Positions 18,702 to 21,378 of a stretch of DNA of 21,378 nt are shown piece by piece. The stretch comes from Azolla pinnata. Lineage: Eukaryota > Streptophyta > Polypodiopsida > Salviniales > Salviniaceae. A model generated the notes under the pieces. It worked only from the letters and a program-made list of their open reading frames with translations. It did no database searches and had not been told where the DNA came from. The position numbers and the translations under genes are program-made. Numbering within the stretch: position 1 is the stretch's first letter; every line of letters begins with the position of its first letter. The DNA lies in assembly GCA_037176905.1 (NCBI GenBank), contig JBBBWG010010790.1:1-21378 (forward strand), written 5' to 3'.

Positions 18702-18742
18702 TATTACGAAAGTACGACGTAATTCGTAAATTCGTAATATTA
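18702..18742. repeat. Short inverted repeat
   Basis: AATATTACGAA and TTCGTAATATT form an 11-bp perfect inverted repeat separated by about 19 bp that also contains TACGACGTA and TTCGTA words. It could form a hairpin and lies at the junction between the repeat element and the LTR-like sequence. Confidence 0.7.
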
Positions 18743-18880
18743 TGGAAATTTTGGAAATAATACTTAGTCGGAAAATCGGAGAAATCTACGAATGGAGATT
18801 CGAATCGACGCAATGTAAGGGGATGACTTGGAGATCCGAAAGGGTACCAAGTATGTATATAAAGCTATGGGGCTTACTTG

Positions 18881-19122
18881 TTAGGGAGTCCGGAAGTCCG
18901 AGGATTGTGCAATACAAGGAGCTTTGCGTTAATCATCTTGTGTCGTCTTCTCTCTTTTTGTGTTCTATATGAGTGAGAGTCGGAGTGTACAATCGCACTA
19001 TTCGTACTGTACGATCGCACTATTCGTACTGTTCGATCGTATTATCGGAGTTTACTACGATCATACTACCATTCGTATTCAACCACGACCTAGTCTTAGT
19101 TTTTCATCCGAAGGGCTAACAC
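18881..19122 (+). mobile_element. Candidate 5' LTR of the copia-like element
   Basis: TGTTAGGG at 18881 and CTAACA ending at 19122 are a 6-bp inverted terminal match of TG...CA form. A TATA-like GTATATAAAGC lies just upstream at 18852-18862, which argues that the LTR may start further left. Repeated CGCACTATTCGTACTG words occur at 18993-19030. The right LTR is outside the window, so the boundaries are unproven. Confidence 0.4.
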
Positions 19123-19127
19123 TCTTT

Positions 19128-19142
19128 TGGCGACCACGACGA
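19128..19142 (+). other. Possible primer-binding site, tRNA-Arg type
   Basis: TGGCGACCACGACG follows the candidate LTR end by a few bases. TGG is the complement of the tRNA CCA tail, and TGGCGACCACGA complements the 3' end of tRNA-Arg species ending in TCGTGGTCG(CCA). This is from memory of tRNA sequences. Many plant copia elements use initiator Met tRNA instead. Confidence 0.4.
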
Positions 19143-19345
19143 CTTGAATCGGATTTCAAGCCGAAGAATATCGAATGGATGACGTCTAGGGATGAACCGA
19201 TATCAGACTGTAAGAAAATCACAACATCTTTGGCGCGAGCATTAGCTTCCCGGACCAACAGTGCAACGGACCGCACTGACGTTGCTCAAGCGTCACAATG
19301 ATCTAGCGTGCGGAGGGCCGGAGTTATGTTCGTTAGAACGAACGC

Positions 19346-19733
19346 TGTCGGGATAATCGACAAGTATGAGTGAAAGCAGAGGTAGATCCGCCGGGGATTT
19401 GAACCAGAGGAAACCAGAGTGGCAGAGTGGCGAAGAACCGAATTGTAATGGACACTTAGATATCATAATAGGAAGAAGCAAAGGAAAAAGACTAATACGG
19501 ATCGAATAGAATTCCAGATAATTGGATTACAAAGAATAGAGTTCTTGATTGAAAGCTTAGAATGACTTAGGGCCCTCCCTGATTAGCTTCCCCCCCTGCT
19601 CTTTTATCCTCCTCACGAGTGGAGTTCCTCAAAGCAGAGGCTCCTAAAATTAGTTGCAAAAAAAAACTAGTTGCGAAAAAAAAACTATTTGCGAAAAAAA
19701 ACTCTATTTTGGCCGCCTCTTTTGTCTGGGAGT
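19346..19733 (-). mobile_element. LTR-like repeat, copy 2, inserted in the copia leader
   Basis: It starts TGTCGGGATAATCGACAAG and is homologous to 15494-15700. It also keeps the same plan: a TATA-like GGATAAAAGAG on the minus strand near 19600, and three A-tract units of the form CTAGTTGCGAAAAAAA at 19650-19700. The 388-bp segment is bounded by GAACGC at 19340-19345 and again at 19734-19739, a possible target-site duplication. This would place it as a later insertion into the leader of the plus-strand element. Confidence 0.5.
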
Positions 19734-20017
19734 GAACGCGTCTCGTGTAGTGTATGACTAGATCACGATTTCAACAGTCGTACTCTCTTCGACAGTGCTT
19801 CGTACACACTTCGGACAGAGCCAGTGGCTTGTGCTCACTCCGTGTAGAAGTACTTTGGCCGAAATCCGCTTCGGAAGAGTCTGTACGACTCGTTCTTCTA
19901 TAGATTAGGCATAAAAGTCCGATTTCGACTCAGACTTCAGCGACGCAGTTTGTACTCACTTCGGGCAGAGTCGCAGCACTCGTGCCCACTCCGAGTAGAA
20001 CTGTGGATCGCTACAAA

Positions 20018-20297
20018 GTTCGTGTCCAACTCGGTTAGAATACATTCGGGCAGACTACAGTGCAGTCGTACTCACCCGTAGTCGTAACCACTTCGGGCAG
20101 AACTTTCGTCTCCGTCAAGTTCGTGTTCAACTCGGCTAGATCGCATTCAGGTAGACTGCCGTGCAGTCGTACTCACCCGCGATCGTAGTCACTTCGGACA
20201 GAACTTATACGTTCGTGCTCAACTCGGTTAGATCGTATTCCGGTAGACTGCAGTGTAGTCATACTCATCCACGATCGTAACCACTTCGAGCAGAACT
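20018..20297. repeat. Three ~92-101-bp tandem repeats in the copia leader
   Basis: Units begin GTTCGTGYYCAACTCGGYTA at 20018, 20119 and 20211 and end CACTTCGRGCAGAACT. The last unit ends against the gag start codon at 20298. Partial related words (CACTTCGGGCAGAG, CACTCCGAGTAGAACT) extend the pattern back to about 19950. Confidence 0.85.
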
Positions 20298-21341
20298 ATG
20301 TACAAGCCTTCCCGACAAATGACTTCGACATCCGGCTCATCCAAGATGAGGATAAGGAAGTTCGACGGGACGAACTTCAACTTCTGGAAGGAACAGATGC
20401 AAGATTACCTCATAGTTCGCGGCTACATCGATCCAATAGAGCACGACACGGCTCCGACAACATACAAGCCGAACGTATGGATGAAACTGGACCGAGTAGC
20501 CCGCGCGACCATCCGGATGCATATGTCTGAATCTGTGTATTACATGATTCAGTCGTGTACGACAGCGAAAGAATTGTGGAAGATGTTGTCGGACACTTAC
20601 GAAAAGAAGCTAGCCGCTACGAAGATCTATCTTATACGGCACCTTTACAACCTGCAGATGAAAGAGTCCGATTCGATCACGACTCACCTGAACGACTATG
20701 AAGGAATCATTTCCAAGCTGTCAGCACAAGGAATGACGATCGACGATGAGCTGAAAGCTATATTGCTGATGAGTAGCCTTCCACCATCCTGGGAAACCTT
20801 CGTCACGATTGTCTGCAACGCGTCTGCTACGGCCGTGAAGTACTCCGAAACTACTAGCTCCATTCTGTCTGAAGACGCTTGGAGGAAAACGTTCGTTCAG
20901 AATTCGGCGAGTGCAGCCTATACCATACAGAGTACGGGTGATTGACAGCACCATCGTGGAAGAAGTTCATCGCGCGGGCCGAACGCGACGAGAAACCGAA
21001 GCAAGTCCAGGGGTTCGCTGACGTGCAATTATTGCAAGAAACCTAGACACATCAAGGCTGACTGCAGAGCCCTAAAAGCGAAGAATGGAAAATCTACACA
21101 AAAGGGCAATCGTACCGAGGAAGTGAACTTCTGTGGTTCATCTTCTACGATTTTCCGACGCACAAGCGGAGATACTACGGAGGATGATCCGAACATCCTC
21201 ACCGTGGAGAGCACGACCGAAGCAGAAGTTCTGCTTACGACAGAGGAAGCCACCAGCTGGCTACTCGACTCGGGTGCCTCTTACCACATAACTCCGTTCA
21301 GATCGGAGAGCTTGCCGAGCTCCGACGGCAGATGCTGCTGA
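20298..21341 (+). pseudogene. copia gag and start of pol (fossil)
   Basis: The N-terminal part reads KFDGTNFNFWKEQMQDYL at residues 15-33, then TAKELWKMLSDTYEKK and a YNLQMKESDSITTHLNDYEG stretch. This is the UBN2-type gag of plant copia elements, which forms the particle shell. A CCHC zinc knuckle (C-x2-C-x4-H-x4-C) lies at 21024-21065, and the aspartic protease motif LDSGAS at about 21264-21281. All three lie in register with the polyprotein order gag-PR. This copy is broken in about two places in the window. Confidence 0.75.
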
Positions 21342-21378
21342 AGTTCGCTATGAAGGACCTCGGTCCGGCGCATCACAT

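Larger units (their letters stand above)
18881..21378 (+). mobile_element. Ty1/copia-like element, 5' portion, runs off the edge
   Basis: The order on the plus strand is: LTR-like sequence, possible primer-binding site, long leader with tandem repeats and one LTR-like insertion, gag (20298-20945), zinc knuckle (21024-21065) and protease start (21267 on). This is the Pseudoviridae/copia order. The coding part visible here is broken at about two places, so this copy is a fossil. Coding text is well preserved, which suggests a fairly young insertion. Integrase, reverse transcriptase and the 3' LTR would lie beyond the window. Confidence 0.7.

Noticed and set aside
15494-19733. The two TGTCGGG repeats as the LTR pair of one 4.2-kb element
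   Set aside because: The DNA between them holds parts of other elements and no retroelement internal region, and copy 2 has its own flanking GAACGC pair.

Overview
The window looks like nuclear DNA of a land plant. It has plant-type telomere motifs (CCCTAAA), a spliced gene for what appears to be a plant-specific plastid protein family, a Ty1/copia element with a plant-type gag, a CACTA (En/Spm-type) transposase of the plant tnp2 family, and AT-rich transposon-laden spacers. I cannot name the species.

Layout. 1-230: GC-richer edge fragment, unassigned. 231-1932: AT-rich flank without a supported gene. 1933-3150 (minus): the only convincing host gene, three exons encoding about 304 residues of a DUF7804-like, probably chloroplast-targeted protein. 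One of its introns has a GC-AG donor. Its upstream region (3400-3740) carries a GAA/TTC tract, five ACGT-core boxes (G-box/ABRE type) in 65 bp and a CCAAT box. 3745-4230: a (CTGATA)n array, a duplicated 70-bp segment and a C16 tract. 4509-4772 (plus): a possible tiny two-exon ORF. 4773-7740: AT-rich, with short direct repeats and one possible solo LTR (6531-7065). 7747-8754: an unidentified, decayed, spliced coding remnant.

8900-11480 is a fold-back-like structure. Its long inverted arms (about 9780-10260 against 10780-11430) and outer flanks are built of 12- and 24-bp modules rich in GCAA/TTTGC. 12420-13300 is an AT-rich satellite whose units alternate at about 120 and 151 bp, giving a 270-bp higher-order period. 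13660-17560 (plus) holds a decayed CACTA transposase: the segments matching Transposase_21, DUF4218 and DUF4216 lie in the canonical order. The coding stretch is interrupted between about 15490 and 16780 by LTR-like sequences, a 9-bp minisatellite and an interstitial telomere-type tract. 17660-18690 is a second, smaller relative of the fold-back structure, sharing part of its central region. From about 18880 to the right edge lies a Ty1/copia-like element on the plus strand: LTR-like sequence, a possible tRNA-Arg primer-binding site, a leader with three roughly 100-bp tandem repeats, gag, a zinc knuckle and the start of the protease. A 388-bp LTR-like insertion sits in its leader, and related sequence lies in the CACTA remnant.

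So one ordinary plastid-protein gene sits beside a nested transposon graveyard. The most interesting material is the family of 12-bp modular arrays and fold-back arms near a CACTA transposase, the 270-bp higher-order satellite, and the compact ACGT-box promoter. All similarity statements come from reading the sequence; no database search was run.
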